64,000 nt of DNA from CAXMQS01 sp964195995 (GTDB lineage Bacteria; Actinomycetota; Acidimicrobiia; Spongiisociales; JAOTWH01): assembly GCA_964195995.1 (NCBI GenBank), contig CAXMQS010000094.1, positions 1-64,000 on the forward strand, written 5' to 3'. The notes beneath the pieces are model-generated. The model searched no databases and was not told where the DNA came from. It saw only the letters and a program-made list of their open reading frames with translations. The position numbers and the translations under genes were made by a program. Below, one piece after another: positions 44,474 to 52,409 of this stretch. The stretch's first letter is position 1. Every line of letters begins with the position of its first letter.

Positions 44474-46732
44474 ATGGCGCTACTCGATCCAGCTCAGGTC
44501 AAGGCGGTGTACGACACCTATCCCGACCGCATCGCCGGCGCCCGGAAGAGATTTGGCCGCCCCCTCACACTTGTCGAGAAGATCCTCTACACCCACCTCG
44601 CCGATGCGGATACAGACGAGCTGGAGCGCGGCTCCACCTACACCTACTTCACGCCCGACCGCGTCGCCATGCAGGACGCCACGGCGCAGATGGCAATGCT
44701 GCAGTTCATGCTGGCCGGCAAAACCGAGACCGCAGTCCAGACGACGATTCACTGCGACCATCTCATCCGGGCTCACGACGGAGCAGCCGAGGACCTCGCC
44801 ACGGCGCTCGACGAGAACTACGAGGTCTACGAGTTCCTGCGAACGGCGTCTGCGAAGAACGGCGTCGGCTTCTGGAAGCCGGGGTCCGGCATCATCCACC
44901 AGGTTGTTCTCGAGAACTACGCCTTCCCCGGCGGAATGATGATCGGCACAGACAGCCACACCCCCAACGCCGGAGGCCTCGGGATGATCGCCATCGGGGT
45001 CGGCGGCGCCGACGCCGTCGACGTCATGGCCGGCCTCGGGTGGGGGCTCCGTTACCCCAAGATCATCGGAGTACACCTCTCCGGCGCCCTATCGGGCTGG
45101 ACATCGGCCAAGGATGTCATCCTCAAGGTTGCCGAACTGCTGACCGTGAAGGGCGGGACCGGGGCGATCATCGAGTACTTCGGATCGGGGACCCAATCGA
45201 TCAGCGCAACCGGTAAGGGCTCGATAACCAACATGGGCGCCGAGATCGGTGCCACCACCTCGATCTTCCCCTACGACGATCGAATCGGCGACTACCTGCG
45301 CCATACCGACCGCAGCGAGGTCGCCGATCTTGCCGACTCGGTGAAGGAGCACCTCACCGCTGACCCCGAGACCGCTGACGATCCCGGTTCTCACTACGAC
45401 CAGGTCATCGAAATCGACCTCGACACCCTTGAGCCACACGTCGTCGGCCCCCATACCCCCGACCTCGCCCGAGCGATATCACAGCTCGGCGGTGATGCCG
45501 TCCAGAACGACTACCCACTCGACATCTCCAACGCTCTCATCGGATCGTGCACGAACTCCTCATACGAGGACATGGGGCGGGCTGCGCATATCGCCACCCA
45601 GGCCATCGAACACGGCATCAAGATCCAGACACCGCTCATGGCAACGCCGGGATCCGAGCAGATCAGGGCAACGATCGCCAGGGACGGGCAACTGCGAGCT
45701 CTCGAGGAGATCGGCGCCGTCGTGCTCGCCAATGCCTGCGGCCCCTGCATCGGCCAGTGGAAGCGTGATGACATCGTCGAGGGCCAACGCAACTCGATTG
45801 TCACTTCCTACAACCGGAACTTCCCCCGGCGCAATGACGGCAACGCCGAGACTCTTGCCTTCATCGCCAGCCCGGAGATCGTCGTCGCTCTCGCCCTCGC
45901 CGGCCGTCTCGATTTCAACCCGCTCGTCGACGAGCTCCAGGGCGCCGACGGCCCATTCCGCCTGGAAGCGCCGGAGGCGCCGGAGTTCCCCGAGAACGGC
46001 TTCGACCCCGGTAAGTCCGGTTATCTGCCGCCCGTGACGGATACCGACGCCATCGAGGTTGTCGTCGACCCTGGCTCAGAGCGTCTGGCGCTCCTGGAAC
46101 CGTTCGACCGCTGGGACGGCGAGGACTATGTCAACCTTCCCGTTCTGGTCAAGGCCGAGGGCAAGTGCACAACTGACCACATCTCCCCCGCGGGTCCCTG
46201 GCTCCGGTTCCGCGGCCACCTCGACAACATCTCGAACAACATGTTCATCGGCGTTCACAACGCGTTCACAGGGAAGTTCGGCTCCGGGCTCGATGTTCTC
46301 GACGGCGACTACAAGGACTACAACCAGGTAGCTCGCCACTACAAGGCGGAGGGCCTGGGCTGGGTCGCCATCGGTGATGTGAATTACGGAGAGGGATCGT
46401 CGCGCGAGCACGCCGCCATGGAGCCGCGGCATCTCGGGGCCAAAGCTGTCATCGCCAGGAGCTTTGCACGCATCGCCGAGACCAACCTGAAGAAGCAAGG
46501 CGTGCTGCCTCTGACCTTCGCCGACCCGACCGACTACGACAAGATCGGCGAGAGAGATCGGATCTCGATTCTCGGACTGAGCGAGCTGGCACCGGGAAGG
46601 ACCGTGAAGGGCATGATCCGCCACGAGGACGGAACAGCGTCCGACATCGAGCTGACTCACACGTTTGCCGAGGATCAGATTCCGTGGTTCCGCTACGGCA
46701 GCGCCCTCAACTACATCGCCGTTAATGGCTAG
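44474..46732 (+). CDS. Aconitate hydratase, mitochondrial type
   Basis: A 752-residue aconitase of the TCA cycle interconverting citrate and isocitrate. TIHCDHLI near residue 96, IGSCTNSSYEDMGR (first cluster Cys) and NACGPCIGQWKR (CxxC) provide the [4Fe-4S] ligands, and GEGSSREHAAMEPRHLG is the mobile-domain motif. Length and these motifs match the mitochondrial-type family rather than the 890-residue AcnA/IRP group. ATG at 44474 has AAGGAAGG upstream; the frame stays open back to 44015 across mrp. Its stop shares one base with the next start. Confidence 0.95.
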   Translation: MALLDPAQVKAVYDTYPDRIAGARKRFGRPLTLVEKILYTHLADADTDELERGSTYTYFTPDRVAMQDATAQMAMLQFMLAGKTETAVQTTIHCDHLIRAHDGAAEDLATALDENYEVYEFLRTASAKNGVGFWKPGSGIIHQVVLENYAFPGGMMIGTDSHTPNAGGLGMIAIGVGGADAVDVMAGLGWGLRYPKIIGVHLSGALSGWTSAKDVILKVAELLTVKGGTGAIIEYFGSGTQSISATGKGSITNMGAEIGATTSIFPYDDRIGDYLRHTDRSEVADLADSVKEHLTADPETADDPGSHYDQVIEIDLDTLEPHVVGPHTPDLARAISQLGGDAVQNDYPLDISNALIGSCTNSSYEDMGRAAHIATQAIEHGIKIQTPLMATPGSEQIRATIARDGQLRALEEIGAVVLANACGPCIGQWKRDDIVEGQRNSIVTSYNRNFPRRNDGNAETLAFIASPEIVVALALAGRLDFNPLVDELQGADGPFRLEAPEAPEFPENGFDPGKSGYLPPVTDTDAIEVVVDPGSERLALLEPFDRWDGEDYVNLPVLVKAEGKCTTDHISPAGPWLRFRGHLDNISNNMFIGVHNAFTGKFGSGLDVLDGDYKDYNQVARHYKAEGLGWVAIGDVNYGEGSSREHAAMEPRHLGAKAVIARSFARIAETNLKKQGVLPLTFADPTDYDKIGERDRISILGLSELAPGRTVKGMIRHEDGTASDIELTHTFAEDQIPWFRYGSALNYIAVNG

Positions 46733-47367
46733 TGGCGAACGACGAGGACGCTCGCGGCGTTAGTAGAGGGATGATCGAGGCGACGCCAAAACCAAGCCTG
46801 CGGCGCCGGCTGTTCCCGTGGGCGCTCGGCTTCGCCGCGTTGATGCTGACAATCACCGTTATGGCGATCTTCGCCGGAGATCCTGAGCCGGAACCCGACC
46901 TCGTAGGTAGCCCTTCGGCGACCCAGCAACCGATCACTGCCGGCCTCGCCACTGATGAACCGGCCCCGGACTTCGATGCCGATTCCTTCGACGGCTCTGT
47001 GTTCCGGCTCTCGGAACACCAGGCACAGGACGGTCGTCCTGTCCTTCTCAACTTGTGGGCCTCTTGGTGCTTCCCGTGCCGAGAAGAGATGCCCGCCATC
47101 GATGCCGTTGCCGCCAACCACCCCGAGGTGCTCTTCGTCGGCGTAGCGGTCGAGGACGATCCTGTCGAGGCCGAGAAGTTCGCAGACGAGATAGGTGTTT
47201 CCTACCTGCTCGCCATAGACGAATCCAGTCAGGTCAGTGGGAAGTACCCGGCACTCGGTCTTCCTGCCACTTTCCTGATCTCATCGGAGGGACGGGTCAT
47301 CGCCAAGCTATTCGGCGGAGCCAGCGAAGCGACCTTCGAGGAGTTCCTCGGCTATCTCGACAGCTAG
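46732..47367 (+). CDS. TlpA/ResA-like membrane-anchored thioredoxin
   Basis: A 211-residue protein: basic N-terminus, one transmembrane helix (residues 29-48), acidic/proline linker, then an AhpC-TSA/TlpA domain with the redox motif WASWCFPCREEMP and cis-Pro in LGLPATFLIS. It should reduce disulfides outside the cytoplasmic membrane, for example for cytochrome c maturation. GTG at 46732 overlaps the aconitase TAG by one base. Stop codon shared with the convergent enoyl-CoA hydratase through CTAG. Confidence 0.9.
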   Translation: MANDEDARGVSRGMIEATPKPSLRRRLFPWALGFAALMLTITVMAIFAGDPEPEPDLVGSPSATQQPITAGLATDEPAPDFDADSFDGSVFRLSEHQAQDGRPVLLNLWASWCFPCREEMPAIDAVAANHPEVLFVGVAVEDDPVEAEKFADEIGVSYLLAIDESSQVSGKYPALGLPATFLISSEGRVIAKLFGGASEATFEEFLGYLDS

Positions 47368-48131
47368 CGGTCGGACCATTCCGGAGGGCGCTTGTCGAGG
47401 AACGCCGCTATCCCCTCGGAAGCGTCTTCGGTGAGCGCGACCGCAGTCAGCCCGTTGTGGAGATAGTCGAGAGCCGCATCGAATGGCATGTCCTCGGCGG
47501 CGTAGAAGGCGTCACGCCCCATCCGCAGCGCAGCACGGCTCTTGGCCGCCAAGGTCTCGACGGTCTCGTCAACAACTGCGTCGAGTTCGGACGGAGCGAC
47601 GACTCGCGAGGCGAGCCCCAGACGAAGCGCTTCCGCGGCGTCGATACGCCTCCCAGTGAGCATTAGCTCGAGAGCAGGCTTGGGCCCGACCGCTCTCATC
47701 ACGGCTGGTGTGATCATCATCGACCACAGACCGACGTCGACCTCCGGAGAGCCAAGGGTGGCTCCCTCAGCGACGATGACGATGTCGCACATGGCGGCGA
47801 GGCCAAAGCCACCGCCGAGCGCGTGGCCATTGACTCGGGCAATGGTCGGCTTGCCGGCGGCTCGAAGCGCCCGCATCAGTGACGCCAGGGCCCCCCGTTG
47901 CGCATGGAGGCCGATGGCATCGTCGAAGAAGCCGCCCTTGAGGTCGCCGCCGGCCGAGAAGGTTCTGTCACCGGCGCCCGTGACGACGATGACACGCACC
48001 GAGTCGTCGGCAGCAGCCCGTTCAACGCCATCGCGCAATTCGAGCATGCCCTCGGCTGAGAGCGGATTGTGCCGATCGGGATCGTCAATGGTGATCGTCG
48101 CTCGCGGCGGCGATAGCTCGTAGCCGATCAG
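47364..48131 (-). CDS. Enoyl-CoA hydratase/isomerase family protein, apparent CTG start
   Basis: A crotonase-fold protein, 255 residues when read from CTG at 48131. That start yields the complete first strand (IGYELSPPRATITIDDPDRHNPLS), which family members need, while the first ATG (48047) removes 28 residues. A stop (TAA) directly precedes the CTG and GGAGGAAG lies just before it. Conserved parts: TFSAGGDLKGG, the oxyanion NGHALGGGFGLA and GSPEVDVGLW. The Glu at the second catalytic position is present in SPEVDVGL. Substrate unknown. Confidence 0.88.
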   Translation of the reverse strand: MIGYELSPPRATITIDDPDRHNPLSAEGMLELRDGVERAAADDSVRVIVVTGAGDRTFSAGGDLKGGFFDDAIGLHAQRGALASLMRALRAAGKPTIARVNGHALGGGFGLAAMCDIVIVAEGATLGSPEVDVGLWSMMITPAVMRAVGPKPALELMLTGRRIDAAEALRLGLASRVVAPSELDAVVDETVETLAAKSRAALRMGRDAFYAAEDMPFDAALDYLHNGLTAVALTEDASEGIAAFLDKRPPEWSDR

Positions 48132-48142
48132 TTACTTCCTCC
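48129..48142 (-). promoter_or_regulatory. Ribosome binding site and CTG start of the enoyl-CoA hydratase
   Basis: On the minus strand the sequence reads GGAGGAAG TAA CTG ATC. The TAA closes the upstream frame and the Shine-Dalgarno core is six bases from the CTG, so initiation at CTG is the simplest reading. Confidence 0.78.
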
Positions 48143-48201
48143 AGCTGGATCTGGTCCGAGCCTAGGCGCCCGTCGGTCTTCGGTCCCGAAGCGCTGGTAC
48201 C

Positions 48202-48786
48202 TTGCGCTTCGTGGCTCTCCTTGGTGTAGTTCTTGCGGTCGCCGTGGTCATCGCTCTCGCACGCGGGGGGCGCCTAACCAACCTCGCCACGATCGCGCTG
48301 CTGGCATGGCCGCTGCTATTCGTCGCTGCGGCCATGCAAATCGGATCAGAGCTACTCCCCGACGACCGTTCGTGGTCCCGTTCCAGCGCGGTAGCTCTGA
48401 TCCTTGGCTCCTACGTCCTCCTGCTGATCGTCCTCTACATCAACAGGGAGCGCACCGGTCTGTGGCTAGCCGGGCTGGGAATCCTGCTCAACTTCCTGGT
48501 GATCGGTGTGAACTCTGGCATGCCCGTTTCCGCCGAAGCCGCGTCTCTCGCTGGCGGCGGAGAGGCTGAGCTCGTGTTCGACGCCAAACACGTCGCGCTC
48601 GACGCTGATAGTCGCCTGGCGTTTCTCGCAGATGTCATCCCCGTGAGCGCGCTTGGTCAGGTCCTATCCATTGGAGACATCTTCTTAGCAGTGGGCCTAG
48701 GACGATTCCTCGAAGCGGAGCTCCGGACACGTCACTGGCTGCGCGATGCCGGCGCCGGCCGACCCGGCTCGGCCGCCGGTCAGTGA
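48202..48786 (+). CDS. DUF5317-like membrane protein
   Basis: A 194-residue protein with about five hydrophobic segments. The opening ARGGRLTNLATIAL and the middle INRERTGLWLAGLGILLNFLVIGVNSGMPVS, where a GMP motif lies between helices, match the DUF5317 family of actinobacterial membrane proteins, whose function is unknown. Start codon is uncertain: TTG at 48202 or GTG at 48211; neither has a strong ribosome site. Overlaps the convergent HD-GYP gene by 7 bp. Confidence 0.75.
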   Translation: MRFVALLGVVLAVAVVIALARGGRLTNLATIALLAWPLLFVAAAMQIGSELLPDDRSWSRSSAVALILGSYVLLLIVLYINRERTGLWLAGLGILLNFLVIGVNSGMPVSAEAASLAGGGEAELVFDAKHVALDADSRLAFLADVIPVSALGQVLSIGDIFLAVGLGRFLEAELRTRHWLRDAGAGRPGSAAGQ

Positions 48787-49985
48787 GCGATGACAGCCGC
48801 TCGAACCAGGGCTCGACGCAGCGCCTTGACCACTTCGGGATCGAAGTCGTAGGCAGCACCACGATGCAGGGTCTCAATGGCCTCGAGAGGGCTAAGGCCC
48901 ATCTCGAGGGTTGCTTGGTCGTAGGCGCTGGCGACTCGAATCACCTTCGATGACAGGGGAAGTTCCTCGTCGACGATCTCACCGGGACGGCGATACGGCT
49001 GATGCTGTTGGCGGATGATGGTGGCAACCCGATTGAGGTATGGGGCCTCCTTGACGATCTCGGCACCCCAGCTGGCGATGTCCTCGTCTGAGTAGCCAGC
49101 CTTGAGGATCGCCGGCTCGTTGAGGGTGATACGGCCGATGTCGTGCATGAGGGCGGCGAACTCGAGGTCGGAAGCTTCCCGCGGCGCCATTCCGAGCTCC
49201 CTACCCATCGCCATCGCGATGTCCGTAGCCCGAACCGCGTGGCCATCCGGGGCTAACCCTGCCGCCTCGGGGATCCGGGCCAACGCACGAATGGTCTGGC
49301 TGTATGTGACCCTTGTTCCGTGATAGCGGACGAAGGCGAGGTGGCTGAACCCATAGGCCATCACCGCCATCGGTATCGCCCACCACTTCATGAACGGCCA
49401 CGACAGGGCGAAAAGGGCTCCTGCCGACACCAAGCCCACAACGACCGACCAGTCCTCGAGGGCCTGCAGCCACAGGTAGCGGAAAGCGAGGTGCTCTCCC
49501 CGATGACGCAGCACGGTCGTCGACAGGGCCATAGCGATGAACCACGCCATTCCGGCGGCAAGGATCGAGGCGAGCTGAATCGACTGCTCTCCCAGATCGC
49601 TGGCTTCCTCGAACCGGCGCATCACCCAGAAGAACGCGAACGCGTATGCGGCCAATGCCAGCACGCCCGGAAGGAAGTCGGTCGATACTCGGTGACGGTT
49701 GCCCAGAAGGACTATCCACGATCCGAGGAGGCCAAGGGAGTAGATCGCTCCCGTGGCATAGAGGTCGTTGGTCAGTAGCGGGACGGCGGCAGCCACCGCT
49801 AGACCAACATCGAGCATGTGACCGGACGGAGTTGGCACACGCACGATCTGGGCAAGGGCAAGGATCGTGGCGCCCATGGCAACCGCCGGCCACGGCGTCG
49901 AGCCGAGGACGGTGAGAGTGGCACCGACAACGGCCACCGTGGTCCACGCCATCAGCGACGTCCGGGAGAAGGTTGCTTCAGCCAT
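48780..49985 (-). CDS. Membrane HD-GYP-like protein with altered GYP motif
   Basis: A 401-residue protein. Residues 10-240 contain about eight hydrophobic segments, then an HD-GYP-type domain: FAALMHDIGRITLNEPAIL carries the HD pair. Where cyclic-di-GMP phosphodiesterases have HHExxDGxGYP this one reads RQQHQPYRRPGEI, so substrate handling may differ or activity be lost. ATG at 49985 is preferred; it overlaps the upstream HD-GYP gene by 8 bp, so the two membrane proteins are translated in tandem. Confidence 0.85.
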   Translation of the reverse strand: MAEATFSRTSLMAWTTVAVVGATLTVLGSTPWPAVAMGATILALAQIVRVPTPSGHMLDVGLAVAAAVPLLTNDLYATGAIYSLGLLGSWIVLLGNRHRVSTDFLPGVLALAAYAFAFFWVMRRFEEASDLGEQSIQLASILAAGMAWFIAMALSTTVLRHRGEHLAFRYLWLQALEDWSVVVGLVSAGALFALSWPFMKWWAIPMAVMAYGFSHLAFVRYHGTRVTYSQTIRALARIPEAAGLAPDGHAVRATDIAMAMGRELGMAPREASDLEFAALMHDIGRITLNEPAILKAGYSDEDIASWGAEIVKEAPYLNRVATIIRQQHQPYRRPGEIVDEELPLSSKVIRVASAYDQATLEMGLSPLEAIETLHRGAAYDFDPEVVKALRRALVRAAVIAH

Positions 49986-51324
49986 GGATTCGGTACACGT
50001 TCGCGTCCTGGGCCGCAAGCAGCCTTGCATGTTCTTCGTCATCGACATCAAGGGACCCGTAAACCTCACCGGACCGCTCGAGCGCACCAACCAGGGCCTC
50101 GACACACTCGGGGTCGAACTGTGAGCCTGAGTTAACTCGTAGCTCCTCGATGGCGTAACCCTGGGTGAGGGCCACCCGGTACGACCGGGTGCTGGTCATG
50201 GCGTCGAAGGCGTCGGCGACGGCCAAGATGCAGGCCTCTCGCCCTGGCGACTCGCCGTGTTGGTGTGTCGAACCGCCATATCCGGTGCCGTCGAAGTTGG
50301 CATGATGGTTGCTGGCGATCGCCACCATCGGCTGCAGGAAGTCCACCTCAGCCAGCAGATCCTCGACGCTGTGAACGTGTAGCTCCATCTGGGCGCGTTC
50401 CTCTTCGGTCAACCGAGACCTCTTCGTGATGAGGTCGCGGGGAACAGCCAGCTTGCCGACATCGTGTATCAGCGCAGCCCATCGCAGGCGCTCCAGGCCA
50501 TTGGCGTCGTACCCGAACTCCTCGCCGATGACTCGAGAAAAGTGGGCAACTCGCTCGGTGTGGCCTCTCGTGTATAGATCTTTGGCCTCGAGAGCCTTAA
50601 TGAATCCCCGCAGGGTGGCTTCCTGGGCTTCGCGGAGGTCCCCGTATGAGGCGAACGTCATGTGCCCAACGAAGAAGACGGCCGCGATGAACGGAATTGC
50701 GATCGGTCCAACGAGGAGATAGGCCGCTCCCAGCATGCCGCCGAGAAAGCCCATTCCCAGGTACGGCACCACGGCGGAGCTGAGGCGCGACCACGCCCGG
50801 AGCTCACGTCCGTAGATGATCTTCACGGCCAAAGAAACCAGCCCGTAGTTGATGGCGCCATAGACCAGGGCGGCCGCGATCGACGCCACTGCTAGTTGCC
50901 CAACGTTGGCCTTGGTGACCTGGCCCGGATGCAGGAGGCTCAGCACGGCGATCGATGTGGCAACGGTGAGAACGAACTGCCCGAAGTTGGCGATGGGCTC
51001 GAACCACCTGCGCTCCTTGAGGTCGAGGGGTGTCAGGAAGCCGAACGCCGCCATGACCGCGACGCCGAGAACCGCACTTTGGGGACCGAAGATCGCGCCG
51101 GCGGTGATGATGACCATGATCGAGGGACTGACGAAGAGGTGGTCGTTGATCTCGACCGCTCGCCATTCGAGGACTGCCACGGACGCGATGAAGAGCACCC
51201 ACAGCCAGACCGGTCTCGGGACTGACTGCGTGAGGCTGAGCCACGTCAAGATGGCGACACCGGCCCCGGAGAGGCCAGCACCCACCGCCATCTTGCGCCT
51301 ACGAAGGTTGCTCGATGAGTTCAT
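49978..51324 (-). CDS. Membrane HD-GYP phosphodiesterase-like protein
   Basis: A 448-residue protein with about seven hydrophobic segments (residues 12-225), a short linker helix and an HD-GYP domain: HTERVAHFSRVIGEEFG, LIHDVGKLAVPRDLI (HD pair), and NHHANFDGTGYGG in place of HHExxDGxGYP. The GYP is GYG. Most metal ligands remain, so it may hydrolyse cyclic-di-GMP or a related dinucleotide in response to a membrane signal. First of two tandem paralogues; a microprotein frame lies 35 bp upstream. Confidence 0.9.
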   Translation of the reverse strand: MNSSSNLRRRKMAVGAGLSGAGVAILTWLSLTQSVPRPVWLWVLFIASVAVLEWRAVEINDHLFVSPSIMVIITAGAIFGPQSAVLGVAVMAAFGFLTPLDLKERRWFEPIANFGQFVLTVATSIAVLSLLHPGQVTKANVGQLAVASIAAALVYGAINYGLVSLAVKIIYGRELRAWSRLSSAVVPYLGMGFLGGMLGAAYLLVGPIAIPFIAAVFFVGHMTFASYGDLREAQEATLRGFIKALEAKDLYTRGHTERVAHFSRVIGEEFGYDANGLERLRWAALIHDVGKLAVPRDLITKRSRLTEEERAQMELHVHSVEDLLAEVDFLQPMVAIASNHHANFDGTGYGGSTHQHGESPGREACILAVADAFDAMTSTRSYRVALTQGYAIEELRVNSGSQFDPECVEALVGALERSGEVYGSLDVDDEEHARLLAAQDANVYRIHG

Positions 51325-51359
51325 GAGAAGTGGGAATGCCCAAGCAACCGGTTTTACAG

Positions 51360-51485
51360 TTATCCGATACGGAAGTTTGCAGCTCCGGCGAGCATGGTGA
51401 TTAGCACGCTGCCGACCGAAATAGCCAAACGCTTAAGAGTAAGCAACGCGGCCTCCTCAACGATTTCGTTATCGCTCTCTGGCAT
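51360..51485 (-). CDS. Possible 41-aa membrane microprotein upstream of the HD-GYP pair
   Basis: From ATG at 51485 the frame encodes MPESDNEIVEEAALLTLKR followed by a hydrophobic helix (LAISVGSVLITMLAGAA) and stops at 51360. Alternatively a TTG at 51446, with GAGGAGG five bases upstream, would give a 28-residue form starting at the basic residues. Acidic head, basic hinge and one transmembrane helix look designed. It is 35 bp upstream of the HD-GYP gene in the same direction, so co-transcription is likely. Confidence 0.5.
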   Translation of the reverse strand: MPESDNEIVEEAALLTLKRLAISVGSVLITMLAGAANFRIG

Positions 51486-51785
51486 CTGATCAGCCAGTGC
51501 GGAATTCGCTTCGCTCGGTTATCAGTCGGGCTGCTCGGGCATCCCGTCGACGTAGCTTGCGCCACGTCGAATTCTTGGTTGTCAATCGAGGTGCCCACGC
51601 TGGCCCCATACCTCGTGTTAAGCCAGAGAATCTGGCCCCGGGATCCTGGCCCCGGCAGTGCCGACATCGGCAGGAATGCAGCGTAAGAGAAGGAACTTAG
51701 GTGGTGCAAATGGTTTTTCGCGCTCTGCAACGCATCGTGGTTGTTCCCCTCCGACCTGGCGCCCTACGACTACTCTGCGCTCACT
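51486..51785. other. Leader/intergenic region between divergent HD-GYP and 51786 genes
   Basis: 300 bp with no convincing gene. It has several small hairpins: gccaga-gaa-tctggc (51621-51635), ggccccggg/ccggcag repeats around 51634-51658, and tgccga/tcggca (51659-51672). A TTGACA on the minus strand at about 51586-51581 could be a -35 box for the HD-GYP operon, without a clear -10 box. It may contain a structured leader RNA; I cannot match a known riboswitch. Confidence 0.45.
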
Positions 51786-52409
51786 ATGGACTACCGGGAG
51801 CTTGAGGAGATGCTGTGTCGTCTCCCATCTGTGGACGCGGTGCGGATCGTCGGGGGCAGCGACGGCATCACCGAGGTCCATGCGCTGTCGCCCCCGGACA
51901 AGACTCCGAAGCAGGTCGTTCGCGATATCCAGTCACTCGCCATGGCGCGCTACGGCACCAACATCGACCGCAGGGTCATCTCGGTGGTCCAGATCGCCAG
52001 CGAGGCCGTTGCCCCCGGCGAAGGAGAACGTCCTCGCATTCTGAACATTGACGAGCAGCCCGAGGGCGAACGGGTCACTGTTGCGGTGACTCTCGGCTGG
52101 CGTGGCGAGGAGTACCGGGGCGAGACTTCGGGCCCCATGGTGGCATCGGCCCGCTTCAGGCTCGTCGGAGAAGCCGTCTTGCGGGCCATGGAGGAAGTAT
52201 TCGGCGGCACCGCGCCGCTTGCTCTTGACGCCATAGGCATCCAGAGCATCGGCCCGAGAGATGTCATGGTTGCCGTCGTCGTAACGGCAGAAGGCAAGAA
52301 GGAAGAAGTCCATGTCGGCACCTCCCTGGCGAAGGGCGAAGGCGCCAATGCCGCCGTGCGTGCAGTCCTCGACGCGCTGAACAGGCGGATACCTCAGCTA
52401 CTTCGATGA
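51786..52409 (+). CDS. Conserved-looking protein of unknown function
   Basis: A 207-residue soluble protein. The first half alternates strands and helices (VDAVRIVGGSDGITEVHALS, then TNIDRRVISVVQI). The second half, with VTVAVTLGWRGEEYRGETSGP and a helix of alternating Ala/Val, resembles the alpha/beta fold of LeuA-type regulatory domains by eye only. ATG at 51786 is chosen as the first codon of the protein-like region; the frame opens at 51741. It overlaps the GGT gene as ATGA, so the pair is coupled. Confidence 0.65.
   Translation: MDYRELEEMLCRLPSVDAVRIVGGSDGITEVHALSPPDKTPKQVVRDIQSLAMARYGTNIDRRVISVVQIASEAVAPGEGERPRILNIDEQPEGERVTVAVTLGWRGEEYRGETSGPMVASARFRLVGEAVLRAMEEVFGGTAPLALDAIGIQSIGPRDVMVAVVVTAEGKKEEVHVGTSLAKGEGANAAVRAVLDALNRRIPQLLR

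Noticed and set aside
51401..51730. 109-residue minus-strand frame
   Set aside because: It is in a different frame from the microprotein, with irregular composition and no ribosome site or domain.
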